A stretch of 64,000 nucleotides of DNA, from contig NZ_SMRO01000001.1 of NCBI RefSeq assembly GCF_004359985.1, positions 2,419,698 to 2,483,697 of the forward strand. The letters run 5' to 3'. A model generated the notes under the pieces. The model searched no databases. It had not been told where the DNA came from and worked only from the letters and a program-made list of their open reading frames with translations. The stretch is from Paraburkholderia flava (lineage in GTDB: Bacteria; Pseudomonadota; Gammaproteobacteria; Burkholderiales; Burkholderiaceae). The first letter of the stretch is position 1, and every line of letters begins with the position of its first letter. Made by a program: the position numbers and the translations under genes. Below, one piece after another: positions 47,664 through 55,099 of the stretch.

Positions 47664-48062
47664 ATGAAGGTATTTCACGGACGCCAGGAAGGCGCCGCAT
47701 CGGAACAGCGCTCGGCCACGTTCAGCGGCGTCGTCTACGCCGACCCGGTCATGCCGACGACGGACACCGTCACGATCGGCAACGTGTTCTTTTCGCCGGG
47801 CGCGCGCACGTACTGGCATCACCACGAGCAGGGGCAGGTGCTGCAGGTGACGTCGGGTTGCGGATGGATCTGCGTCGAAGGCGGCGAGCCGCAGATGATC
47901 CGCCAGGGCGATGTGGTGTGGATCGGCGCGCACGAACGGCACTGGCACGGCGCCGCGACGTCGAGCTATATGGTGCATACCGCGACGTCGCTCGGCAAAA
48001 CGGTGTGGGCGGAAGAAGTGCCTGAGGAAACTTATCTGCGCTCGACTGGCGCGGTGAAGTGA
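47664..48062 (+). CDS. Cupin-domain protein
   Basis: 132 residues; AAGGAG precedes the ATG. Single cupin: motif 1 is PGARTYWHHHEQGQVLQVTSG (two His and a Glu-like ligand set), motif 2 is GDVVWIGAHERHWHGA. Such small cupins often act with CMD proteins as isomerases or decarboxylases; here it is followed by a double CMD protein. A metal-bound active site is likely. Confidence 0.86.
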   Translation: MKVFHGRQEGAASEQRSATFSGVVYADPVMPTTDTVTIGNVFFSPGARTYWHHHEQGQVLQVTSGCGWICVEGGEPQMIRQGDVVWIGAHERHWHGAATSSYMVHTATSLGKTVWAEEVPEETYLRSTGAVK

Positions 48063-48096
48063 GCTCGCATTTACGCATGAAAACGCAGGAGCAACG

Positions 48097-48867
48097 ATGA
48101 GCTTGAGCGAACGGCAGCAGCAGGTGAAGGACGCGTTTATCCGCACGCATCGAACGTGGGATGCACGCTGGGAAAGTCTGCTGCGGCTCGACGCGGAGTT
48201 TGTCGACGCGTACCTGCAGTTTTCCGGCGTGTCGTGGAAGCACAATCATCTGGACGACAAGGTCAAGGCGTTCGTCGCGATCACGGTGTGCGCGGCGGCC
48301 ACACATCTGTATCTGCCTGGCGTGCGGCAGCATCTCGGCGCGGCGGTGTCGTTCGGCGCGACCCGCGAGGAACTGGTCGAGGTGCTCGAACTCGCGAGCA
48401 CCGTCGGCATCCATGCGGCTAACGTCGGTGTGCCGGTGCTGCTCGAAGTGCTGCAGGAAGAAGGGTTGCGTAACGAAGCAGAACCGCTCGATGCGCGTCG
48501 CGAAGCATCGAAGCAGCGCTTCATCGAGAACCGTGGTTACTGGCATGCGTCGTGGGAAGGGCTGCTCGAACTGGACCCGGATATGTTCGACGGTTACGTC
48601 GAGTTTTCATCGGTGCCGTGGCGCAAGGGCGTGCTCGAGCCGAAGGTCAAGGAGCTGATGTACTGCGCGTTCGATGCGGCCGCGACGCATCTGTACGTGC
48701 CGGGTTTGAAGCTGCACATGCGCAACGCGCTGCGTTACGGCGCGACCGCCGGCGAGATCATGGAAGTGCTCGAGATCGCCAGCACGCTCGGTATTCACGG
48801 TGCAATCGAGGCGGCGCCGCTCGTCGAAGCCGCGCTCGATCGCGCGGCGGTGATGCGCGGTGTGTAG
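48097..48867 (+). CDS. Two-domain carboxymuconolactone decarboxylase-like protein
   Basis: 256 residues made of two homologous halves. Half one has CAAATHLYLPGVRQHLGAAV then GATREELVEVLELASTVGIHA; half two has DAAATHLYVPGLKLHMRNAL then GATAGEIMEVLEIASTLGIHG. The ATHLY-x-PG-x3-H block takes the place of the AhpD CxxC, so it is not a peroxidase. AGGAG precedes the ATG. Internal duplication gives a pseudo-dimer of the hexameric CMD fold. Confidence 0.83.
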   Translation: MSLSERQQQVKDAFIRTHRTWDARWESLLRLDAEFVDAYLQFSGVSWKHNHLDDKVKAFVAITVCAAATHLYLPGVRQHLGAAVSFGATREELVEVLELASTVGIHAANVGVPVLLEVLQEEGLRNEAEPLDARREASKQRFIENRGYWHASWEGLLELDPDMFDGYVEFSSVPWRKGVLEPKVKELMYCAFDAAATHLYVPGLKLHMRNALRYGATAGEIMEVLEIASTLGIHGAIEAAPLVEAALDRAAVMRGV

Positions 48868-48947
48868 CATGGCGTTTAGCACGGCCGCGTGTCGGCGGTG
48901 CGACGGTCGTCAGCGCCGATGGATTCTTGTATCATCCGGATGAACTA

Positions 48948-48958
48948 TTGTCTGACGG
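48948..48958. promoter_or_regulatory. GntR-type operator for autoregulation
   Basis: TTGTCTGACGG lies 10 bp upstream of the GntR gene's ATG and shares ATTGT-N3-AC with the sites at 36543 and 44788. Binding here would block the gene's own expression. Confidence 0.5.
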
Positions 48959-48968
48959 GAATACAATA

Positions 48969-49649
48969 ATGTCGGAAGATCTGGGCCTCGTGCGACCTGA
49001 GACGCTGCGTCACCGGGTCGAGAACGTGTTGCGGCAGGCGATCATGACCGGGCACTACGCGCCGGGTGAACGGCTCGTCGAGCGCGAGCTGTGCGAATCG
49101 CTCGGCGTGAGCCGCACGTCGGTGCGTGAGGCGCTGCGTCGCCTGGAGGCGGAGAAGCTTGTGCGCAACGTGCCGCACAAGGGGCCGGTGGTCGCGATCA
49201 TGTCGAAGGAAGACGCGCACGAACTGTACGCGTTGCGCGGACTGCTGGAAGGGTTCGCGGCGCAGGAGTTCGCGCGGGTCGCGAGCGAGCCGGCGATCGA
49301 ACAGTTCGGCCAGGCCGCGAAGAAACTGCGCGCGGAAGCGACCGCGCAGAATCAGGCCGGTGTGCTGCAGGCGAAGACCGAGCTATACGACGTGCTGCTC
49401 GACAACTGCGGCAACTCGCTCGTCAAGGAAGTGCTGACCAGTCTCTATTCGCGCGTGAACCTGCTGCGCGCGACATCGTTGATGCATCCCGACCGTCTGC
49501 CGACCAGCCTGCGCGAAATCGACAAGCTGCACAAGGCATTGAAGGCCCGCGACAGCGACGCGGCTCGCGAGGCTGCGAGCCTGCACGTTGCGAATGCGGA
49601 GAAGGCGGCGATGCGGATGCTGGATCAGTCGGAAGAGGATGCGGCTTAA
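48969..49649 (+). CDS. GntR-family FCD-domain regulator
   Basis: 226 residues from the ATG at 48969. N-terminal winged helix (PGERLVERELCESLGVSRTSVREALRRLEAEKLV) and a C-terminal FCD ligand domain with metal-type histidines in IDKLHKALKARD and SLHVANAEKA. FadR-subfamily proteins bind TNGTNNNACNA-type sites, and three such sites flank or split the upstream cluster, so this is its likely local repressor, relieved by a pathway acid. Confidence 0.9.
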   Translation: MSEDLGLVRPETLRHRVENVLRQAIMTGHYAPGERLVERELCESLGVSRTSVREALRRLEAEKLVRNVPHKGPVVAIMSKEDAHELYALRGLLEGFAAQEFARVASEPAIEQFGQAAKKLRAEATAQNQAGVLQAKTELYDVLLDNCGNSLVKEVLTSLYSRVNLLRATSLMHPDRLPTSLREIDKLHKALKARDSDAAREAASLHVANAEKAAMRMLDQSEEDAA

Positions 49650-49669
49650 GTTGCATCTTCCTGCGATAG

Positions 49670-51235
49670 TTACGCCGACACCCTGAACACCGCCACCGCC
49701 TGCCGCAGCGAATTCGCCTGCCCATCGAGCGCGGCCGCTGCAGCCGCAGCTTCTTCGACCAGCGCGGCGTTCTGCTGCGACACCTGATCCATCTGCGACA
49801 CCGCGCGATTGACCTGCTCGATCCCGTCGCGCTGTTCGTCCGATGCGGCCGCGATCTCGTTCATGATCGCGGTGACGTGAGAGATCGCCTGACGGATCTC
49901 CTCCATCGTTTCGCCTGCGGTACCGACGAGACGCGCGCCCGTGTTGACCCGTTCCACCGAGTCGCCGATCAGTTCCTTGATCTCGCGCGCCGCGACGCCC
50001 GCGCGTTGCGCGAGCGAACGCACCTCGCCCGCGACGACCGCGAAGCCGCGCCCCTGATCGCCTGCGCGCGCCGCTTCGACGGCCGCGTTCAGCGCGAGGA
50101 TGTTGGTCTGGAATGCAATGCTTTCGATCACGCCGGTGATGTCCGCGATCTTCTGCGAGCTGCGATCGATCTCACCCATCGTATCGACGACATTGCCGAC
50201 CACCGTCGCGCCGCGCACGGCGATGTCGTTTGCGTTGCCGGTCAGCGTTTGCGCTTCACGTGCGTGATCGGCGTTCTGCTTCACCGTCGATGTGAGTTGC
50301 GCCATGCTCGCGGCGGTCTGCTGCAACGATGCGGCCTGTTCCTCGGTGCGTTGCGACAGGTCGTCGTTGCCGGCGGCGATCTGCCGCGTCGCGGTGACGA
50401 TCGACTCGGAACTGTGCATCACGTTGCGCACGGTTTGCGTGAGGCTGCCCTGCATCGTCTTCAGTCCATCGACCAGCTTGCCCATTTCATCCTGCGAGCG
50501 CGAATCGTGCGCGACGTGCGCGTTGAGCTGGCCGGTCAGATCGCCAGATGCGATGCGCCGCAGATGATCGAGCACGTTCGCGAGCGGTGCCGAGATCGAA
50601 CGATGCAGTCCGAGCGCGCATGCGACGCAGGCGGCGAGCCCGATCGCGATCAGCACGCCCGCGACGATACGTAGCGTGTGAAAGCGCTGCTGTGCCGCGT
50701 TGAACGCGTGCTGCCCGCTGTCCATCTTCCATGCGGCGAGCGCATCCGAACTTTTCGTGAGTGCAACCGACAATGCGGGCACACTTTTCATCACGAGGTC
50801 ATCGGCGGTGGCGTGGTCGCCGCGTTTCAGCGCGTCCATCATCGGTACGATGGCCTGCTGCACGAGTGCGGTGCGTGCGGCAGTGACGGCGTCTGCGAGC
50901 GGTTGTTCTTCGGGTTCGTGCTGCTGCGTGCTGTAGTCGTGCCACGCGCGGTCCGAGATATCGAGGTAGCTCTGAGCCTTGTCGATCAGTTGTTGTGTGC
51001 CGGACGCTTCCGGATGCAGCAGCACGCGATCGAGCGTGGTGCGTACGATCGTCAGGTTCAGGTTCGCCTTGCCGACCGCAATCGACGACGACAGCTGGTT
51101 GGAATACGCGTAGTCGAGCTCGTTGCTCGAGTTGTGCATGTCGAACTGCGCGAGCAGGCCGATTGCGACGATCAGCGCGCCGAGCAGGACCATGGTGGCG
51201 CGCAGGCGGGCAGAAATGGAGAGGCGTGAGAACAT
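49670..51235 (-). CDS. Methyl-accepting chemotaxis protein
   Basis: 521 residues. TM1 at residues 10-30, a periplasmic four-helix-bundle sensor of about 160 residues, TM2 near 190-212, a HAMP domain, then the signalling hairpin with the invariant tip EAARAGDQGRGFAVVAGEVRSLAQR. No NWETF-like CheR pentapeptide at the C-terminus. Downstream of the tarD-dctA operon on the same strand but past a terminator; it may sense tartrate or dicarboxylates (inference from position only). Confidence 0.9.
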   Translation of the reverse strand: MFSRLSISARLRATMVLLGALIVAIGLLAQFDMHNSSNELDYAYSNQLSSSIAVGKANLNLTIVRTTLDRVLLHPEASGTQQLIDKAQSYLDISDRAWHDYSTQQHEPEEQPLADAVTAARTALVQQAIVPMMDALKRGDHATADDLVMKSVPALSVALTKSSDALAAWKMDSGQHAFNAAQQRFHTLRIVAGVLIAIGLAACVACALGLHRSISAPLANVLDHLRRIASGDLTGQLNAHVAHDSRSQDEMGKLVDGLKTMQGSLTQTVRNVMHSSESIVTATRQIAAGNDDLSQRTEEQAASLQQTAASMAQLTSTVKQNADHAREAQTLTGNANDIAVRGATVVGNVVDTMGEIDRSSQKIADITGVIESIAFQTNILALNAAVEAARAGDQGRGFAVVAGEVRSLAQRAGVAAREIKELIGDSVERVNTGARLVGTAGETMEEIRQAISHVTAIMNEIAAASDEQRDGIEQVNRAVSQMDQVSQQNAALVEEAAAAAAALDGQANSLRQAVAVFRVSA

Positions 51236-51257
51236 GTCGGGGCGGGTCGGTGGTGAT

Positions 51258-51290
51258 AAAAACCCTGCCGCGCGAGAACGTGCGGGCAGG
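51258..51290 (-). terminator. rho-independent terminator after dctA
   Basis: On the minus strand CCTGCCCGC pairs with GCGGCAGG and is followed by GTTTTTAT. It lies about 95 bp past the dctA stop and separates it from the chemoreceptor gene. Confidence 0.65.
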
Positions 51291-51385
51291 TGATTTGCCG
51301 CTGGGTTGCCCCTGCTGATAACGGCATTTCAGCTGCCCGACTTGAGTGTTTCGACGAAGAAATTCCGTGTGCCGACGCGCCCGCG

Positions 51386-52717
51386 TCAGTGCGGATGTGC
51401 CTGTGCGGTATCGAGTGCGCCGTGGCCCACATTCGCCTGTTCGAGCGCCGCCGGTTGCAGCGTGCCGTCCAGGATGGCTTTCGCTGTTGTGCGGTCTAGT
51501 GCGCCTTCCCAGCGGGCCACCGCGAGCGTCGCGACGCCGTTGCCGATCAGGTTGGTGACGGCGCGCGCCTCGTTCAGAAAGCGGTCGACGCCGAGCAGCA
51601 GCACGAGTCCGGACACCGGAATCCGGTGCATCGATGCGAGCGTCGCGGCCAGTGCGACGAACCCCGCGCCCGCGACGCCGGCCGATCCCTTCGACGTCAG
51701 CAGCAACACACCGAGCACGAGCAGCTGGTCCCAGATGGTCAGCGGAATGTTCATCGCCTGCGCGACGAAGATGGCGGCCATCGTCAGGTAGATCGACGTG
51801 CCGTCCGCGTTGAACGTGTAGCCCGTGGGCAGCACCATGCCGACGACCGAGCGCCGGCAGCCGAGCTGTTCGAGCTTCACGAGCATCTGCGGCAACACCG
51901 CTTCGGTCGACGCGGTGCCGAACGTGATCAGGATTTCATCCTTGATGTAGCGCAGGAACTTCCAGAGCGACAGCCCGCAGAGTTTCATGATCGCGCCGAG
52001 CACGATCACGATGAATACGATCGACGTCAGGTACACGCAGAACATCAATTCGCCGAACGATTTCAGCGTGCCGATGCCGTAGCGTCCCACGGTGAACGCA
52101 ATGCCGCCGAATGCGCCGATCGGCGCGACGTGCATCACGATCCGCACGACACCGAACATCCCCTGCAGGAACATGTCGAGCATGTCGACGAGCGGGGCAG
52201 TGCGTTTGCCGAGCTGCGCGAGCGCGATCGCGAACAGCACCGAGAAGAAAATCACCGCGAGCATGTTGCCGTTCGCGAACGCGCCGACCACCGTCGACGG
52301 CACGATGTTCATGAAGAAATCGAGCATCCCGTGCTCTTTCGCAATGTGCGTGTAGCTCGCGATCGCGGAGCCGTCGATGTGCGCGGGATCGATGTTCATC
52401 CCGGCGCCGGGCTTCAGCAGATTGACGACGAGGAGCCCGATCACGAGCGCGAACGTCGACACGACTTCGAAGTAGAAGAGCGCCTTGATGCCGACGCGGC
52501 CGGCCTCGTGAATGTCGTTCATTCGCGCGATGCCGACCACCACCGACGCGAAGATGATCGGCGCGAGCAGCATCCGGATCAGCTTGATGAAGATGTCGCC
52601 GAGCGGCTTCATCTGCGCGCCGAATTCCGGGCTTACGTGGCCTACGATTACGCCTATGACGATGCCGATTAGCACCTGGACGTAGAGTTTCGAGAGGGTT
52701 CTTTTGATCTGTTGCAT
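51386..52717 (-). CDS. dctA: C4-dicarboxylate:cation symporter
   Basis: 443 residues, intact Dct[22 protein letters not shown] at the start, [16 protein letters not shown] hairpin, [25 protein letters not shown] (motif N-x-DGT kept), [12 protein letters not shown] and [13 protein letters not shown] with the substrate Arg/Asn. AGGAGAC precedes the ATG. Downstream of tarD, so it probably imports D-tartrate as well as succinate, fumarate or malate. Confidence 0.9.
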   Translation of the reverse strand: MQQIKRTLSKLYVQVLIGIVIGVIVGHVSPEFGAQMKPLGDIFIKLIRMLLAPIIFASVVVGIARMNDIHEAGRVGIKALFYFEVVSTFALVIGLLVVNLLKPGAGMNIDPAHIDGSAIASYTHIAKEHGMLDFFMNIVPSTVVGAFANGNMLAVIFFSVLFAIALAQLGKRTAPLVDMLDMFLQGMFGVVRIVMHVAPIGAFGGIAFTVGRYGIGTLKSFGELMFCVYLTSIVFIVIVLGAIMKLCGLSLWKFLRYIKDEILITFGTASTEAVLPQMLVKLEQLGCRRSVVGMVLPTGYTFNADGTSIYLTMAAIFVAQAMNIPLTIWDQLLVLGVLLLTSKGSAGVAGAGFVALAATLASMHRIPVSGLVLLLGVDRFLNEARAVTNLIGNGVATLAVARWEGALDRTTAKAILDGTLQPAALEQANVGHGALDTAQAHPH

Positions 52718-52736
52718 ACGAGTGTCTCCTGTCGAT

Positions 52737-52839
52737 CGGAGTTAGCGCTTTAGCGCTTACTCCGATCCCATGCCGGAGTTGGCGCTTCAGCGCCGTACTC
52801 CGGCAGTCGGCCCCAGTCGGCGCTTTAGCTCTTACCCGG
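52737..52839. repeat. tandem palindromic repeats between tarD and dctA
   Basis: Three related hairpin units start at 52737, 52773 and 52815, about 36-42 bp apart. Unit 1 pairs CGGAGT..AGCGC with GCGCTTACTCCG, unit 2 pairs CCGGAGT..GGCGC with GCGCC..ACTCCGG, and unit 3 (TCGGCGCTTTAGCTCTTACCCGG) is decayed. They look like a REP-type element in the spacer of an operon and could affect mRNA stability or processing. Confidence 0.75.
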
Positions 52840-52879
52840 GCCCCAGCCTCCCTGCGTGCGCATTCGCTACATCAACCTC

Positions 52880-54046
52880 TCACTCCGCAATCTTCCGCAT
52901 CTCCGCATACAGATCGCTCTTCCCCTCAAACCCGATACCCGGCAAATCCGGCATCGTGATGGTCCCGTTCTCGACCTTGACGCCATCGGGGAACCCACCA
53001 AACGGCTGGAACAGATCCGGGTACGACTCATTACCGCCGAGCCCCAAACCCGCCGCGATATTCAGCGACATCTGATGCCCGCCGTGCGGAATGCAGCGCG
53101 TGCGCGACCAGCCGTGCTGATGCAGCATGTCGAGCGTGCGCAGGTATTCGACGAGCCCGTAGCTGAGCGCGCAATCGAATTGCAGCCAGTCGCGATCCGG
53201 GCGCATGCCGCCGTAGCGGATCAGGTTGCGCGCGTCCTGCATCGAGAACAGATCCTCGCCGGTGGCCATCGGCTTGTCGTAGTAGTTGCGCAGCGCGGCC
53301 TGCAGTTCGAAGTCGAGCGGATCGCCCGGTTCCTCGTACCAGAACAGGTCGTACTGCGACAGCGCCTTCGCGTACTGGATCGCGGTGTCGAGATCGAAGC
53401 GGCCGTTCGCATCGACGGCGAGTTTCTGGCCGTCCTGCAGCACTTCCATGATCGCGTCGATGCGGCGCAGGTCGTCGTCGAGCGACGCGCCGCCGATCTT
53501 CTTCTTCACGACCGTATAGCCGCGGTCCAGATAGCTGCGCATTTCGTCCTGCAGCTTGCCCATGTCCTGACCGGGGTAGTAGTAGCCGCCCGCCGCGTAG
53601 ACGAACACCTTGCGGTCCGGCACGCCGTTGCCGTAACGATCCGCGAGCAGCTGGAACAGCGGCTTGCCGGCGATCTTCGCGACCGCGTCCCAGATCGCCA
53701 TGTCGATCGTGCCGATCGCGACCGAACGCTCGCCGTGACCGCCGGGCTTTTCGTTGCTGAACATCGTCGCCCAGATCTTGTGCGGATCGAGGTTGTCGCC
53801 GCTGTCGTCGACGAGCGATGCGGGATCGGCGGCGAGCACGCGCGGAATGAAACGCTCGCGCATCAGCGTGCCTTGACCATAGCGGCCGTTCGAGTTGAAG
53901 CCGTAGCCGATCACCGGCTTGCCGTCGCGGATCACGTCGGTGACCACGGCGACGAGACTCAACGTCATCTTGCTGAAGTCGATATACGCGTTGCGGATCG
54001 ACGAGCTGATCGGTACGGTTTTTTCCCGGATTTCGACAATCTTCAT
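52880..54046 (-). CDS. tarD: D(-)-tartrate dehydratase
   Basis: 388 residues, enolase superfamily, close in length and sequence style to Bradyrhizobium TarD (389). Base Lys in YTVVKKKIGGA (KxK), metal ligands Asp in LAVDANGRF, Glu in WYEEPGDP and Glu in MATGEDLFS, and the His of CIPHGGHQMSLNIAAGLGLGG. Converts D-tartrate to oxaloacetate. AGAGGAACAG precedes the ATG. Operon with dctA; LysR gene divergent. Confidence 0.88.
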   Translation of the reverse strand: MKIVEIREKTVPISSSIRNAYIDFSKMTLSLVAVVTDVIRDGKPVIGYGFNSNGRYGQGTLMRERFIPRVLAADPASLVDDSGDNLDPHKIWATMFSNEKPGGHGERSVAIGTIDMAIWDAVAKIAGKPLFQLLADRYGNGVPDRKVFVYAAGGYYYPGQDMGKLQDEMRSYLDRGYTVVKKKIGGASLDDDLRRIDAIMEVLQDGQKLAVDANGRFDLDTAIQYAKALSQYDLFWYEEPGDPLDFELQAALRNYYDKPMATGEDLFSMQDARNLIRYGGMRPDRDWLQFDCALSYGLVEYLRTLDMLHQHGWSRTRCIPHGGHQMSLNIAAGLGLGGNESYPDLFQPFGGFPDGVKVENGTITMPDLPGIGFEGKSDLYAEMRKIAE

Positions 54047-54163
54047 TTCTGTTCCTCTGGACGGCTGCGCGACGGGTGCGCATCAAAACGATAAGAGGCC
54101 ACCAGATTACGTCGTGAAGGACGCGTTAGAATTCAGCCGGATTCACTAGAGATTTCATTTTTT

Positions 54164-55075
54164 GTGAAAACTGACGTCACGTCCGATTTCGCTTTTTTCG
54201 TGCTGCTGGCTCGCTACGAGAGTCTGTCGGCGGCTGCGCGTGCGCTCGATCTGACGCCGCCCGCCGCGACGCGCCGGCTCGCGCAGATGGAAGAAAAGCT
54301 CGGTGTGCGGCTCGTCAACCGGACGACGCGCACGGTCAGCCTGACGCCCGAAGGCGAGACCTACCTGGAGCACGCGACGCGTATCCTCGCGCAGGTGCGG
54401 GAGATGGAGGACGCGGTATCGAGCAGTCGCGCGTCGCCGCGCGGGCTGCTGCGCGTGAACGCGACGCTCGGCTTCGGACGCACGACGATCGCGCCGCTCG
54501 TGTCGAAGTTCGCGAAGCGTTTCCCGGATGTGGAGGTTCAGTTCGAAGTGACGGACCGGCCGATCGATCTGGTCGAGCACGGCTTCGACGTCGCGATCCG
54601 CTTCGGCGAATTACCGGACCAGCGGCTCAACGCGCGCCGCATCATGTCGAACCGGCGTTTTCTGTGCGCGTCGCCGGCGTATCTCGAACGTCATGGCACG
54701 CCGTCGAATGCCGCCGATCTCGCGAGCCATCGCTGCATCGTCCATCGACAGAACGACGACGCGTACGGCATCTGGCGTTTCGTGCGGGACCAGCACAGCG
54801 AGGCCGTGAAAGTGCACGGCAATCTGTCGAGCAACGACGGCGACATCGTGCTCGGCTGGGCGCTCGATGGGCACGGCATTCTCATTCGCTCGGAGTGGGA
54901 TCTCGTGAAGTATCTGAAGAGCGGCCGGTTGAAGGTCGTACTGCCGGATTTCGTGCTGCCCGATGCGGATCTGTTCGTCTACTATCCGACGCGGCAGAAT
55001 CAGCCTGCGCGAACGCGTGCGTTTATCGATTTTCTGGTCGAGCATTTCGAGCCGCAGACAAGCGCGCGAAACTGA
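54164..55075 (+). CDS. LysR-family regulator of the tarD-dctA unit
   Basis: 303 residues, GTG start with no good ribosome site, possibly near-leaderless. Winged helix LSAAARALDLTPPAATRRLAQMEEKLG; effector domain begins PRGLLRVNATLGFGRTTIAPLVSKF. A paralogue of the LysR at 35.6 kb and of the TtdR/DmlR group that controls tartrate or malate genes. 117 bp from tarD in divergent orientation. Confidence 0.87.
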   Translation: MKTDVTSDFAFFVLLARYESLSAAARALDLTPPAATRRLAQMEEKLGVRLVNRTTRTVSLTPEGETYLEHATRILAQVREMEDAVSSSRASPRGLLRVNATLGFGRTTIAPLVSKFAKRFPDVEVQFEVTDRPIDLVEHGFDVAIRFGELPDQRLNARRIMSNRRFLCASPAYLERHGTPSNAADLASHRCIVHRQNDDAYGIWRFVRDQHSEAVKVHGNLSSNDGDIVLGWALDGHGILIRSEWDLVKYLKSGRLKVVLPDFVLPDADLFVYYPTRQNQPARTRAFIDFLVEHFEPQTSARN

Positions 55076-55099
55076 ACGCAACTGTCGCGCGATGCGCGG

